Positions 10,601-23,100 of a stretch of DNA of 64,000 bases are shown in pieces. The stretch comes from Ashinkailepas kermadecensis. Lineage: Eukaryota > Arthropoda > Thecostraca > Neolepadidae. The position numbers were made by a program, and so were the translations under genes. The DNA lies in the NCBI GenBank assembly GCA_034440615.1, contig JAOTOM010004675.1, positions 62,001 through 126,000 on the forward strand. Reading direction: 5' to 3'. The notes below the pieces were generated by a model. The model made no database searches, was not told where the DNA came from, and saw nothing but the letters and a program-made list of their open reading frames with translations. Position 1 is the first letter of the stretch. Each line of letters begins with the position of its first letter.

Positions 10601-13600
10601 GATGCTGGACAAGCATGAACATTTATATGCTGCCAATGCTATCAGAGTTATATCAATGCTATTTTCTGAAAAACTACCTGACAAATATGAAATATTTTAA
10701 ATACAGTGACAAGCAAGATTAATTTTGATAGAAGTATCTCATGCATGGCTAAATGCAGGAGTAAAAGGGCAGGTTAGGAATAGAGGTTGCAGCATTGACA
10801 ATGTAAAGCATCAGCTATGCAAAGCTAGGGTGGAGGCAGAGGTAGGAGTGAGCATAAGGTTAGAAGCAATATTGCATTAAACTTAGCTAAATATATGCAC
10901 TCTGTAGCCATGGCAGGTTTTGCTTCCTTTGAAAATGATTGGTGATCAAATTATCCAGAACAATTCGAGTACAGCATACCACACTAGTGATAAACGTAAG
11001 TGTTAGGCTTAATAGAGGCAAGGTAAGGCTTAATAAGAGCAACAGATACCATCTTGATTAAGCTTATAATGATACTATTCAATGGCAAAAGAGACCAAAA
11101 CCCCTAATAATTGCTACATCCTGATTTATAAACAAACTATCTCCCCCCATTGTGATACTGTGGCAAACATTTCAGCATCATCTGCCCAAAAGCCAGTTTG
11201 AAATCAACTGCCAGATACACCTGCTACTAAAATAATTTCCAATTTATGAGCATAATATAAGATAACTATGAGCACCAATTCCACCACATCTATCTCAATT
11301 CCCACTTCTCCATTGATGACTTAGAATTCAAATAAAAGATTATTGAACCTAATTAAGTTATCCACCTATTTATAGAGAAACTACTGACCCCATGGTGTTG
11401 CACCTACCACCACATGAACATAAGCACAGCAGTATATCCTAAACAAGACTTAGAATGAAGTAAAATGAGTGACATCAGTGGCTATCAGTGGCTAACAATG
11501 AAATACTATATCATGAATTCCAAAGAAGTCATTGACAAACATCCTACCCACCCACTTGCATATTAGCATAAATATTGCCCCATCCACCTATAATTAAAAA
11601 CAAAACAAAAGTTAAAAACCAGATTATCCAACTGAAAACAAAATTATTCATTCTGTTTCTAAATACATTAAATGAGGGGCATTCCCCACCAGAGTGGGAA
11701 TTAAAGCACTTCTTCAGAGATTTCATGTCTCAAAAATGTTTTGCACTCTAGCTTCATACCAGATAAGATATCACTCAAATCAAACACAAGATGACATTCA
11801 CCAAAGGACAGGCTATTATACTTACAGTTACCACTTAAACTAGCCATGTTTTGTACTATCAAGCACCAAGACCACAGCCGCATACACCACACTCCTGCTC
11901 AAACACTGGAAATGCTGACAACAGTGTGCCAAGACCACATGCAAGGCAGCATGCATGCACACTGGGTAAGATGTTCTCCACAAGTTCCAACCCCAGCTGT
12001 GTCTCTAGAAACTTGCTTTCAGGCCATCCACATAGTGAGAAAACCCAGGGGTTTTTAGAGATGCCCTCTGGAGCTGGAGAACATTTTACCAGTGCACAGG
12101 TGCACAAAACTTTCCATCAGCCTTGACATGTGCTGGATGGGTTGCTGCAGTGTTTTTCTGTTTGTAAATCTAGTTGTTGACCAATTGCTGTAAAGTATGA
12201 TTCCTATGACATCATAAACATCAGGAAGTTTGATCACATGCTGAACACACAGCTAAGTGAGTTTCAGCATCCTTGTGAAATGCACTCTGGCTTTGAGGCA
12301 AAGTGCACTCATTGCAATAGCTGACTCTGACTCTGAACCTTAAAAGGCCATATATTTCTATCAAGGTAAATTTTGATTCTTTTCAATCTACTTTTTAATA
12401 CAGGGTATTTTAACGTCAAAATGACGATGTGACCACTCATTTTCTCAGCAAATGATTACTTTTCAGTTCACAAAGAAATACATGATCATAATCTTCACTC
12501 TACAAATATAGCACATCTCATATAATTATCAGTACCTTGTGTCACAGATGTGATAAAGAAGAAATTCAACACTTCATGCACTTGATTCAATACTCATTGA
12601 CATTGAAAATCTTATGTTTCTGGCTTAATTCCCCATTCATTCCTGACAACGAATATTTCCAACCAGATGCGTCCAAAACTTTCTATCAAGGCTGGAAGTT
12701 CTTTGTGATGCTGTTACTGTTAACAGCAGTGCTAGCTATGTCCGCAAGCTTTGATGGCATCATGGTGGAAAAGCTTGTTTGGGAAGATTCTGGTTGTTCC
12801 AGTTAGGTTAGGTTACGTTATATTATGCTATAATATATTTCATATATTATGCTACATTATCTTAGTCTAGGTTAGGTTATTTTATTTATTCTATGATTTA
12901 TTTATTTAGTAGTCAGTAGACAAACCACCCATGCATACTGATCGTATCAGTGTAAGCTTGGCCTTGTGGTGTGCCAGTTGTGCTGAGGTATCTCAGATAA
13001 TTATTCAGATTTCTTTTGAGGACAAACGCAAGTTCATAATTTTTTTGACAACACAGTGCCGTTTCCAGCTGGGTTGTTTGCTCAAATTGTTGTTGCTCTA
13101 ATTACACTGCCACAAGATTCAAAAGTTCCTTCTCAAAGCATCGATGCTATAAACTGCAGACCTATGCCATGATGTCATCAATTGTATCGACCGTTGTTGA
13201 CATAAAAGTAATCATTTGCAGAGAAAATAAGTGGTTGCATCATCTTAATCACATCAAAAAAAACATTCTATTTAAAAAAATGGAAAATCCAATTTTACCT
13301 TCATCAAAATATTTACCCTTAAAAGTAAGCTTACCCACTCTGCTCCCCACATCAGCAGGCAGCCATTGATCATATTCCATTGATTAATGGCTTTTGACTG
13401 AAAACCTGTCATCACTCAACTGCCCAACACCTTGACTTGTCTAACCTGAATTGATAACCCCTATGTGATATTCTGAATAGAAGAGCATCATTTGAATTGA
13501 GCTTATCTAACCCTTTAACGATTTGATTCCATTAATTTGGTTCCATAATAGATCAAACACTACTTTTTAAACCAAATATCCCAGGAACACAGCACCAAAC

Positions 13601-15974
13601 AATATCCAAACATGACTATAGTGTAAGTGACTGATAGCAAAGATAACCATTACACTTCGTTCTTCTAGGACACAATTTACATAGAGAAAGCAAAGGAACA
13701 AAATACAGTGACTGACACTGGCTCACCTTGCTTTCTATGGTATCACCATCATTTGGCAAATGACAAAGGACACCATTATTTTCAAGCACTAAGAACCCAA
13801 TAAGCCAGAACAATGCTATTTTGTACTTCATAAGCATATTTTGTACTTTGTACCTGTAAGCCTGCCCTCATCAGTACACCTGAACCAACTGATATGTTTA
13901 CGCCTCTAGTTTGTATCACACGCGCTAGGGTCGTACTTTTCATCCTGTCCATGTCTTTATTTTAAAGGATGTGATATGTTAGAGGATTCAACTTCCATTC
14001 TGCCAAATTGTTATAAAGAAATCCAATTATGAGATGATGATGAAATAAATAAAAACAAACCTGAACCAAATGTAATTGAATAAAATAACTTCCTCAGGAA
14101 GACAAGAAAAATATTCGAATATAGCAACAATTTGGAAAAGCCATGCATGTTGTCATGGAAACCTTTGGAGCTGCAGGACAACAAATACCACGGTGCATTG
14201 CTTTCAAAATTGGTCCCACGAGTTATGCATTTCTGTCATGTGGGATAGTAGTTCCCGCCTTCATTATATTTTATCTGAAAATTTGAAGCAACAAACAGGC
14301 TTCTGACTACCTATTCTATGATATTGTGTTCCTTATCTTGGTTAGTAATTAAAATAGCACTTCAGTGTTGGCGGCCTGGCGTCAAGCCTATGGCAAGGGG
14401 TGTATTATGTTGGCGTGACTTGTGGGTAACACTTGCACTGTATGCATTCCAAGAATTTACCGATTCTTTTGACTCTGAAGACATCTGAGAAAAACATGTA
14501 GAAGGTAACATGGAACATGGAAAAGAAGGTAGAATGCAGAGGGTTTGATATCTGGTGTCTGATCTAATGATAGGTACTACCTAGGTAGCTTTGTAGTCAT
14601 ATGTTGCAGAAATGTGCCTGTGCAATTATTGTGGCAATCTGTCATGTGTGGTCAAGGTGCTTGCACTCAAATGTTCCAGTTTCATTGTTCTTTTCATAAT
14701 TACAATTCAAATGGGAAGTGATCGAGTACCTACCTTGGTACTTAAATTTGTGCTTTAAGGTAATTTTTGAATTTTGGATTTGTTTTTCTGATATGATGTC
14801 CATGAACTTCTATGAAATTGAAGATGATGTGACCACTCATTGCCTCAGGAAATGCTTACCTTCAGTTTGCAAGCAAACTGACATCAGAAATGGACATTGA
14901 AGTAGGTACTGTAGCATAAAATGTAACATAAAAACAGAAAGAAATGCAACATAGCTTATCCTGACCCAGCCCAACCTACATTCTAAGAAAACAAGAAAAA
15001 ATGGGCAAATTTCAAACAACTTTTCTCCCAAAGTTTGGTGGATATTTAAAAGCCCTAAACCAATGTTCTGGGTCAAAAATTGTTCTTTTTCTGGTGTTTT
15101 GGATGGGATCTTAATAAATTTAGTATTCATTTCTTTCTGAAATGAAAACTTCTTGAGATGTAAGTAATTAATTAGATTTGTGTTAAAAGCTGTTTTATGA
15201 ATGTGCAGATTTTTTTTTCTGCAGTACAACATTTATGAACATGATTAAGATGATGTGACCATTAATTTCATCTGCTTACTTTTCAGTTGGTAAGCAAAGT
15301 AACACTAAAAATGGTGGCCAGGATGAATAGCATGTAAAGACATAAAGACATAAAAGATCAGTGCAACTATGAGCCACAAGGGCCCTTCTTGGTTGCACTC
15401 TGTACACTGAACCAGTTGTCCATCAAATGTGTTGATCAACTCTCCCTGGAATACAGAAAAACAGAAAAAGCATGTCATACCATATGTGCTGTCTTGGTGT
15501 AGGTGCTTCACAGGTGACATGCTGTTTCCATGTAAGGTCATTTGGTAGGGACAGTCAGCTCATGGCTATCACCCAACTAGCCAGATATTTACTCCTAGTC
15601 CTTGCTGACATCGCTAGTATCTATCCTGCTGATGCTGCCATCTGTAGCTTGTCCCAACCCTGTTGATGCTTCTTTCTGTATCCTCACCTGGTCCAACTGA
15701 CAACTATCCTGGTCCTGTTAATATTGCCATCTGCACTCACTCTTTGTCACATTGACTGCCATCTATACTAGCTCCTGGTCCTGCTGACACTTCTGTCTTA
15801 ACTCTGTGGCCCTGCATTGTAGCTGATCTGACAATTCAGGCATTCACATCAACACTAAAACGTTGGCCTCACATCCTATTGGAGACAGCATGAGCAGCCA
15901 TTTTATCATGATGCATAATGCTCCATGCCCTCAGCTATGAGTGTTAAGCTGTCATCTCTTGCTTTGCAGCTCAG
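10601..15974. other. AT-rich intergenic region upstream of CPLANE1
   Basis: No exon with convincing splice sites or codon bias is seen over 5.3 kb. Three diverged copies of a segment starting GATGTGACCACTCAT or GATGTGACCATTAAT lie at about 12428, 14826 and 15252. Short TAGGTTAGGTTA-type runs occur near 12805 and 12870. The CPLANE1 promoter and any 5' UTR exon should lie in the distal part, but no motif stands out. Confidence 0.5.
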
Positions 15975-15981
15975 GTGCAGG

Positions 15982-16062
15982 ATGCATCTGGTTGTTGATC
16001 TGCTGTCAGAAGCTGCCATTAAGCACAAGAAACCATTTGCTTCCCTACACTGGCTTGGTGCT
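15982..16062 (+). CDS. CPLANE1: CPLANE1 exon 1, start codon
   Basis: ATG at 15982 was chosen because the 27 residues from here (MHLVVDLLSEAAIKHKKPFA, then SLHWLGA) match the length and spacing of the vertebrate CPLANE1 N-terminus, where a KQKKPW..WLG pattern occurs. An acceptor-like TTGCTTTGCAG lies just upstream (to 15969), so the exon probably includes some 5' UTR. The donor GCT|GTGAGT is at 16063; phase 0. Confidence 0.75.
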
Positions 16063-17095
16063 GTGAGTACCTGGCTGAGGCTGAATGGCCACAGAAGTTC
16101 TGGTCAAGGTAGAAGTTTGGAATTGTTGTCAAGGAAACTTGTCAAGAATCTCACCAGTCATAAAATGGTTATCTCTTGTAGTGTATGAAACAGGTGTCAT
16201 GTGGTCAGTGCAATTGATGCACACCAAATTCACCTAGCTAGTTGTGATGTGTAGCTGAGTGTGATGCTATGTCCCTGGCAGGCATCAGAGAGCGTATTCC
16301 TGCTGGACGGAGGCCGCACCTGCATCCTCCAGCTGCCATCTGGAGGCACACGACGGCCCAACCTACGCTACCATGCCCTGTACGAGCGGCTGCGAGCTGC
16401 ACATTTCCTCTGTGTGTCGCCGGACGGTGCCTACCTAGCTGGGGTGGATTTCAATGGCGAGCTGTTCACCTGGCATCGCGACTCCAACACTCTGAGGAGG
16501 ATCTCACCACCAGCTGACTTTGGCTGCTTCATGCCACGCCCTGGATCGCCAGATCAGCTGGATAGCTTATCATGTTCAGCACAACCATGTGAGATGGAGC
16601 TGGTAAAATTACCCATAAATGTGCTTTGCTTGGTTTCATTACAATTGGTCAATCTGTATTACCATCTGCTACACCATGCAGCCTATGTCGATCCATGCCT
16701 GGCTATTATTGAGTACTTTCTGCCCAGTTCCAGGAAAACAACATGGTAAAAATGTGAATATTCGTGATGCATGATCTCCATCATTTCCATCTCCACATGA
16801 TACTGTACTGGCTGGTAGCATTTAACTGATGGTGGTGGAATGGTCATTTGGCTTAAAGGAGCCATTCAAAACCATACAAAATGGGCATGATGAGTTTCTG
16901 CATTATATGGGATGTGTATTTGCCTATCTGAATGGGTGAATTTATGGGGTTGTAGCAAAAATCCCAACGAAGATGTTCTGTAAGGTTTTCTTGTAAAAGT
17001 AAGTCTATATGAGCACTAAGTCAGTAAGATGATTTTATGTGCTGCATTTGGTAAACACCACCCTAAATCCTGGCTGGCTCAAGTAGTAAATGTAT

Positions 17096-17134
<39 letters not shown>

Positions 17135-20100
17135 TATGCATATGCATATATAATTTTGGAGGGGAGTCTATAGTTGTGTCGTGATTTAGTCCTGTGTTTT
17201 CCTTGATCACGACCTGTCTGTAAGTGTTTGTCATTGGCTACTGCTTCCTGGTGTTGTGTTATAATTACTTTTGTGCCCAGGCTCCAGTCTGCTGTCGCCG
17301 CGCGTGTTCGTGGACTGCCGCTGTGAGCGGGCTTTGCTGGTGCGGCCGGCCGGCGGCCCGTTGCTGGTCTGGGAAGATGCCACTCCGGCCCGCTGGTCAC
17401 TGGTCACCCCGCCCGACCATGTGCCACTGCCAGACGCGCTCTCCAAGGAGACGGCTATCGACGTCGTGTTCGATAGCCTAGTCAGTCCAACAGTAGGTGA
17501 ACTCGGCATCCCTGGGCGCGAATGATCAAAACTGGTCGAAGCGCCCTAAAGCCCAAATAACAAACAAACAAACAAACGAACTCGGCATCCCCACCTCTCT
17601 CCAGTATGCGCTTATTGCTGTTCATGCGGCGCTGTTCATCTCGATAATCACCCTCCACATTGTTGAGGAGTGGAACGATTCTAGAGCAAATGTACATAAG
17701 GACAAATGTACGTATGGCAGATGTGCGTAAGCAAATGTACGTAAGCGCAGATGTACGAAAGCGCAAATGTACGTAAGCGCAGATGTACGAAAGCACAAAA
17801 GTACGCGAGCGCAAATGTATGTAAGCGTAAAAGTACGTAAGCGAAAATGTATGTATGCGCAAATGTACGCATGTGCAAATGTACGTAAGCGCAAATGTAC
17901 GTATGCGTAAATGTACGTAACTGCAAATGTACGTAAGCGCAAAAGTATGCAAGCGAAAATGTACGTATTCGCAAATGTACGTAAGCGCAAAAGTACGTAT
18001 GCGCAGATGTACGTATGTGCAAATGTACGTATTTGCTAACGTACATTTGCGCTTACGTACTTTTGCGCTGACGTGCATTTGCGCTTACGTACTTTTGCAC
18101 TAATGTACGTTTGTACAATAATGGATCAAAGTAGTGATAGACAATCAAGGCGATTAAGGTGGTAGTGCTCTGACTGCCTATCTTGATCACTTCCTTGCCC
18201 TTGGTAAGGGTATTACACTAAAATGTGGGGCATTGTTATCAAATCATGCTTTACTTTGGAATGTAAATACTACATACAACCTTCCTACACTCATGCATAC
18301 TTGTCACTCTCATGTACTGGCCTATTTTTGTGGTTGGACGGTTGGTGTTCATGTTGAGTTCTGTATGTCGGTTTTTATGCGTTGCATTGTGTTGTTGATG
18401 TAGCATTGTCCGCCTATGCTCTGCAGCGACAGCTGGCTGCCGTGTCTACATGTGATCGTCAAGTGACCGTTATGTGGTTGACAGGGTAACGGTTGTGTGG
18501 TTGGCAGGGTGACAGTTTTGTGGTGGCAGGGTAACGGTTGTGTGGTTGACAGGGCGAGAGGTGGGCACGTTGTTCGCTGGTGTTTGGCACCGATACACAC
18601 CTGGTGACCAGCTCTGTGGCGCTGCACTGGCAGCCGCCCGGCCAGCTACTCACCGATGGCCAGAGTCGATTCTCGGCGCGCTGGTCCGTGCTGCGGGTAC
18701 CCTGGAGCCAAATCCACGAGAGTGCTCAACTGGTGCGCCACAGGGGTGCGCTGCTGGCACGGTGAGTGTGATGGTGATTGTCTGAACGTCGGGCTCCTGA
18801 AACTTGGGGTCGTGGGCTCAATCTGAGCTGTGACAGCTACTGCCTACTGCCGCACAGTTGCAGGCCACTGCCGTACATGTGTAATTCGTGCATGCCTTGA
18901 ATAACTTGCTTGGTAAAGACCTGTCAGTGAAATACAAACGCGACATGAATTATACAAAAATAAGCTACCCCTACCTGAGCCGCATATGTGAACAGATAGG
19001 AGCATGCAGGAGCGTTCCCATATGTACTATGTGGAAGCCTGATCTGTCTGGAACTGGGAAGTTTGCACCGCGGAACAGTTTTTAGACACCTCTCCCTGCC
19101 TTGCCACTCCTGTGATTTCACCTTTCAAACCAAGGTCTGCCGCCTCCGCAGGTACAGCCGCAGCGGCCACGTGCTGGCGGTGGCCGTGAACCAGCGCGAC
19201 TCTCAGCTGAGTCGACTGTTGTACCTCAGTCCGCCCGGCCGCGCCGTTCTGGTGGTATCCCTGCATGGCGGCGGAGCTGTCCGGCCGCACCAGCTCCAAC
19301 AGCGGTACGGCGTAGACTGGCGCCGGTGGTACCGAACGGGACGGGATAATTTGTTGTCTGGTACGGTGCCAGTGGTTTGGCCTCGACTGATATTCTGTCA
19401 TCGAAGCGGTGTCAGTTGCGGGGTATCAGTGGTGCGGTTTGCCATTTGGTTGGATTCGTATGTTGAAGCTTCGTATTTAAGACTAATATTCAAGCGATCG
19501 AATGTGGATAGGGTGGGGGGGGGGCTCTAGTTACCGGAGAGGATATTGGGCCATCAGAAAGGGCCCTTTGACCGACGGATGGGCCCAAGCCGTGCAAGGG
19601 CCCCCTACCTGATGGACGGGCCCCAAACTGTTGAAAGAGTTCTTCCGGCCTGACAGAGGAGGTCCTGGATCGATAAGGAGAGACCCTGTGTCGACGGAGA
19701 GGACCACTAGCCCCGGAAGGACCCCGGGCCGTCGTATGATCCCGGGCCGTCGTAGGGTCCAGGACCGTCGGAAGTCCCAGGGCCGTCGGAAGGCCCAGGG
19801 CCGTCGGAAGGCCCAGGGCCGTCGGAAGGCCCAGGGCCGTTGGAAGGCCCAGGGCCGTCGGTAGGCCCAGGGCCGTCGGAAGGCCCAGGGCCGTCGGAAG
19901 GCCCAGGGCCGTCGGAAGGCCCAGGGCCGTCGGAAGGCCCAGGGCCGTCGGATGGCCCAGGGCCGTCGGAAGGCCCAGGGCCGTCGGAAGGCCCAGGGCC
20001 GTCGGAAGGCCCAGGGCCGTCGGAAGGCCCAGGGCCGTCGGAAGGCCCAGGGCCGTCGGAAGGCCCAGGGCCGTCGGAAGGCCCAGGGCCGTCGGAAGGC

Positions 20101-23100
20101 CCAGGGCCGTCGGAAGGCCCTGGGCCGACGCAGGGGCCCGAAACCACAAGAAACCCCTTGCGTGATAGAGGAAGCCCGAAATCCGAGGAATTTCGGAAAA
20201 GTGGGAGGATGGCCTAAGTAGGTAGGCGGACCCTCTTCAGATGCGCCCCCCCCACCCGCCCTGGACCAAATTCTGGCTACGCCACTGTGGTCATCTGATA
20301 ATTCGTGCAGTTTGAAGACTTTGTAAGCAGCTATCAGCAAATAACGCCGTATTTCCTAGTTGTGTCGCTAGATTCACCAAGCAAATGTGTATCATGCGGC
20401 TCGAATGCCAGGCGGCAGTTTACATGGACCATGAGGGCCATGTACGCATTACGCTTCATATGTAAAGTGTATCGTTCGTTGGTATGTTTTAAGACGCGTA
20501 TGAACCGATGAGGCGCGCTTCAGTTGGCTTCAGACAGATACATCGACGACTGGCGGCATCCTGTTTCCGGGCCTGACTTCCGACCTCTGTCCTCATCCGG
20601 ACCGTTTGGAATCTTACAATGTTGCTAAAAGATCATGGCATTATTTATAGCATGGCGTGCTCAAAGTGAACACCATATATGGTATGCACATGTTTGCCGT
20701 TTTTGGTGCCCGAAAGCGGGCTAGGGCCTAAGAACTTTTATCCACATTTTTCAAGCGCGCATTTACAAACTCAGGTTAGCTCTCTCACCACAGCACAAGC
20801 CTGGTTGTGTATGCCCGCTTGAAATTCAGATAGGCACATCTCTAATATGAGCATTCAATGTTTTCTGGATCTCAAGTGAAATGGAGAAGAGTGGTGTGTT
20901 GTCTTACGCGAAGTAAGATTGTTCAAGCTATTGAAAACAAAGGCCATGTTTGTCTCGTGTCACTGCCATAGAAAGCCAGGTTGTTTTATATTTTGCTACA
21001 TTCACAGCACCTACTCAACTGTGTAATTCTGAAAAGATTATGCACATGAAAGGATGTAAGACGTACCCTCAGTTTTCCTCCACAAACCACGATTAACAGT
21101 TATTGACTGACACTGGGATTAACGCAGGAACTATAAGAGCCAACAGGCCCGCGGATTTCTTGACGATATTTTTCCTGGATGGTTAGATAGAAGATGGGAC
21201 TGTTTTTCCAACCCTGGCCTAGTAATATTATATCAGTAGCAAATAGTGCAGCTAGGGACGAATAACCAGATACCAGTAGTGCACCGACAAGTAGATAATT
21301 TACCACTGGTATTTCTTATATGCTGTAGTTATCACTCTACTGCCTTGTAGTTAGTTGGTCGGGAGCAGTTATCCCGCTGGGGTCGCTGTGATGGCTGTCT
21401 GACCACGTCGGTGACGCTGCCAGCTGGTGACGACTACTGTCCTCGCCAGGTACCACTGGCCGGTGTCGCTGTCGGACCACGTCGGTGACGCTGCCAGCTG
21501 GTGACGACTACTGTCCTCGCCAGGTACCACTGGCCGGCGTCGCTGTCGGACCACGTCGATGACGCTGCCAGCTGGTGACGACTACTGTCCTCGCCAGGTA
21601 CCACTGGCCGGCGTCGCTGTCGGACCACGTCGATGACGCTGCCAGCTGGTGACGACTACTGTCCTCGCCAGGTACCACTGGCCGGTGTCGCTGTCGGACC
21701 ACGTCGGTGACGCTGCCAGCTGGTGACGACTACTGTCCTCGCCAGGTACCACTGGCCGGTGTCGCTGTCGGACCACGTCGATGACGCTGCCAGCTGGTGA
21801 CGACTACTGTCCTCGCCAGGCACCACTGGCCGGCGTCGCTGTCGGACCACGTCGATGACGCTGCCAGCTGGTGACGACTACTGTCCTCGCCAGGTACCAC
21901 TGGCCGGTGTCGCTGTCGGACCACGTCGGTGACGCTGCCAGCTGGTGACGACTACTGTCCTCGCCAGGTACCACTGGCCGGTGTCGCTGTCGGACCACGT
22001 CGATGACGCTGCCAGCTGGTGACGACTACTGTCCTCGCCAGGTACCACTGGCCGGCGTCGCTGTCGGACCACGTCGGTGACGCTGCCAGCTGGTGACGAC
22101 TACTGTCCTCGCCAGGTACCACTGGCCGGTGTCGCTGTCGGACCACGTCGGTGACGCTGCCAGCTGGTGACGACTACTGTCCTCGCCAGGTACCACTGGC
22201 CGGCGTCGCTGTCGGACCACGTCGGTGACGCTGCCAGCTGGTGACGACTACTGTCCTCGCCAGGTACCACTGGCCGGTGTCGCTGTCGGACCACGTCGGT
22301 GACGCTGCCAGCTGGTGACGACTACTGTCCTCGCCAGGTACCACTGGCCGGCGTCGCTGTCGGACCACGTCGGTGACGCTGCCAGCTGGTGACGACTACT
22401 GTCCTCGCCAGGTACCACTGGCCGGTGTCGCTGTCGGACCACGTCGATGACGCTGCCAGCTGGTGACGACTACTGTCCTCGCCAGGTACCACTGGCCGGT
22501 GTCGCTGTCGGACCACGTTGGTGACGACTACTGTCCTCGCCAGGCACCACTGGCCGGCGTCGCTGTCGGACCACGTCGATGACGCTGCCAGCTGATATAC
22601 CCAAATAACGCTGTCAGCTGGTGACGGCTACCGTCCCCGCCAGGTACTACTGGCTGGCGTCGCTGTGCTGGCTACCTGGTGATGCTCTACTGGCGGCCAT
22701 CACCAAGCAGGGTTCGCTGGCGTTGCTGTCTGTACTGGCGGAGCCGCTGCCGCTGAAGGTTGCCGGTGGTCAGCCGGGATTCCAGCCCAGCCGCTACCTG
22801 CTGCTGCACCCGCTGGTCGGTCCCAGGTCAGCCATATGCAGGCGGGCTCACCCCCGGGCTTGGCGTCTATACCTTGGTCAATTAAGTACCTCACCTACAG
22901 ACGATATCCGAAATGTCAGCGGTGTCCCCGGCTTGTCCTGTGTTCTCACATCCTAGATGCCACTTTGTATTTCCTGATCAGTCCCCACGTTTGCGTCAGT
23001 GCCTTTTGGATTATATTGTGCTTGCTCTCGACGCTGTCCTGCTTTCGCTAGTCAGTTACACAGGGCAGTTGTAGCATCGGTCCTGTGTTATCAGTCAGAC

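Noticed and set aside
17482..18078. 198-codon minus-strand ORF rich in Tyr/Leu/Arg/Thr
   Set aside because: Short-unit array; periodic translation of about 5 residues.
19531..20340. Open frames of 125 to 269 codons with 18-bp periodicity on both strands
   Set aside because: An 18-bp repeat leaves all frames open; no gene-like composition outside the repeat.
21369..22516. Series of identical 64-codon minus-strand ORFs
   Set aside because: A by-product of the 74-bp satellite; each begins at the same place in the unit.
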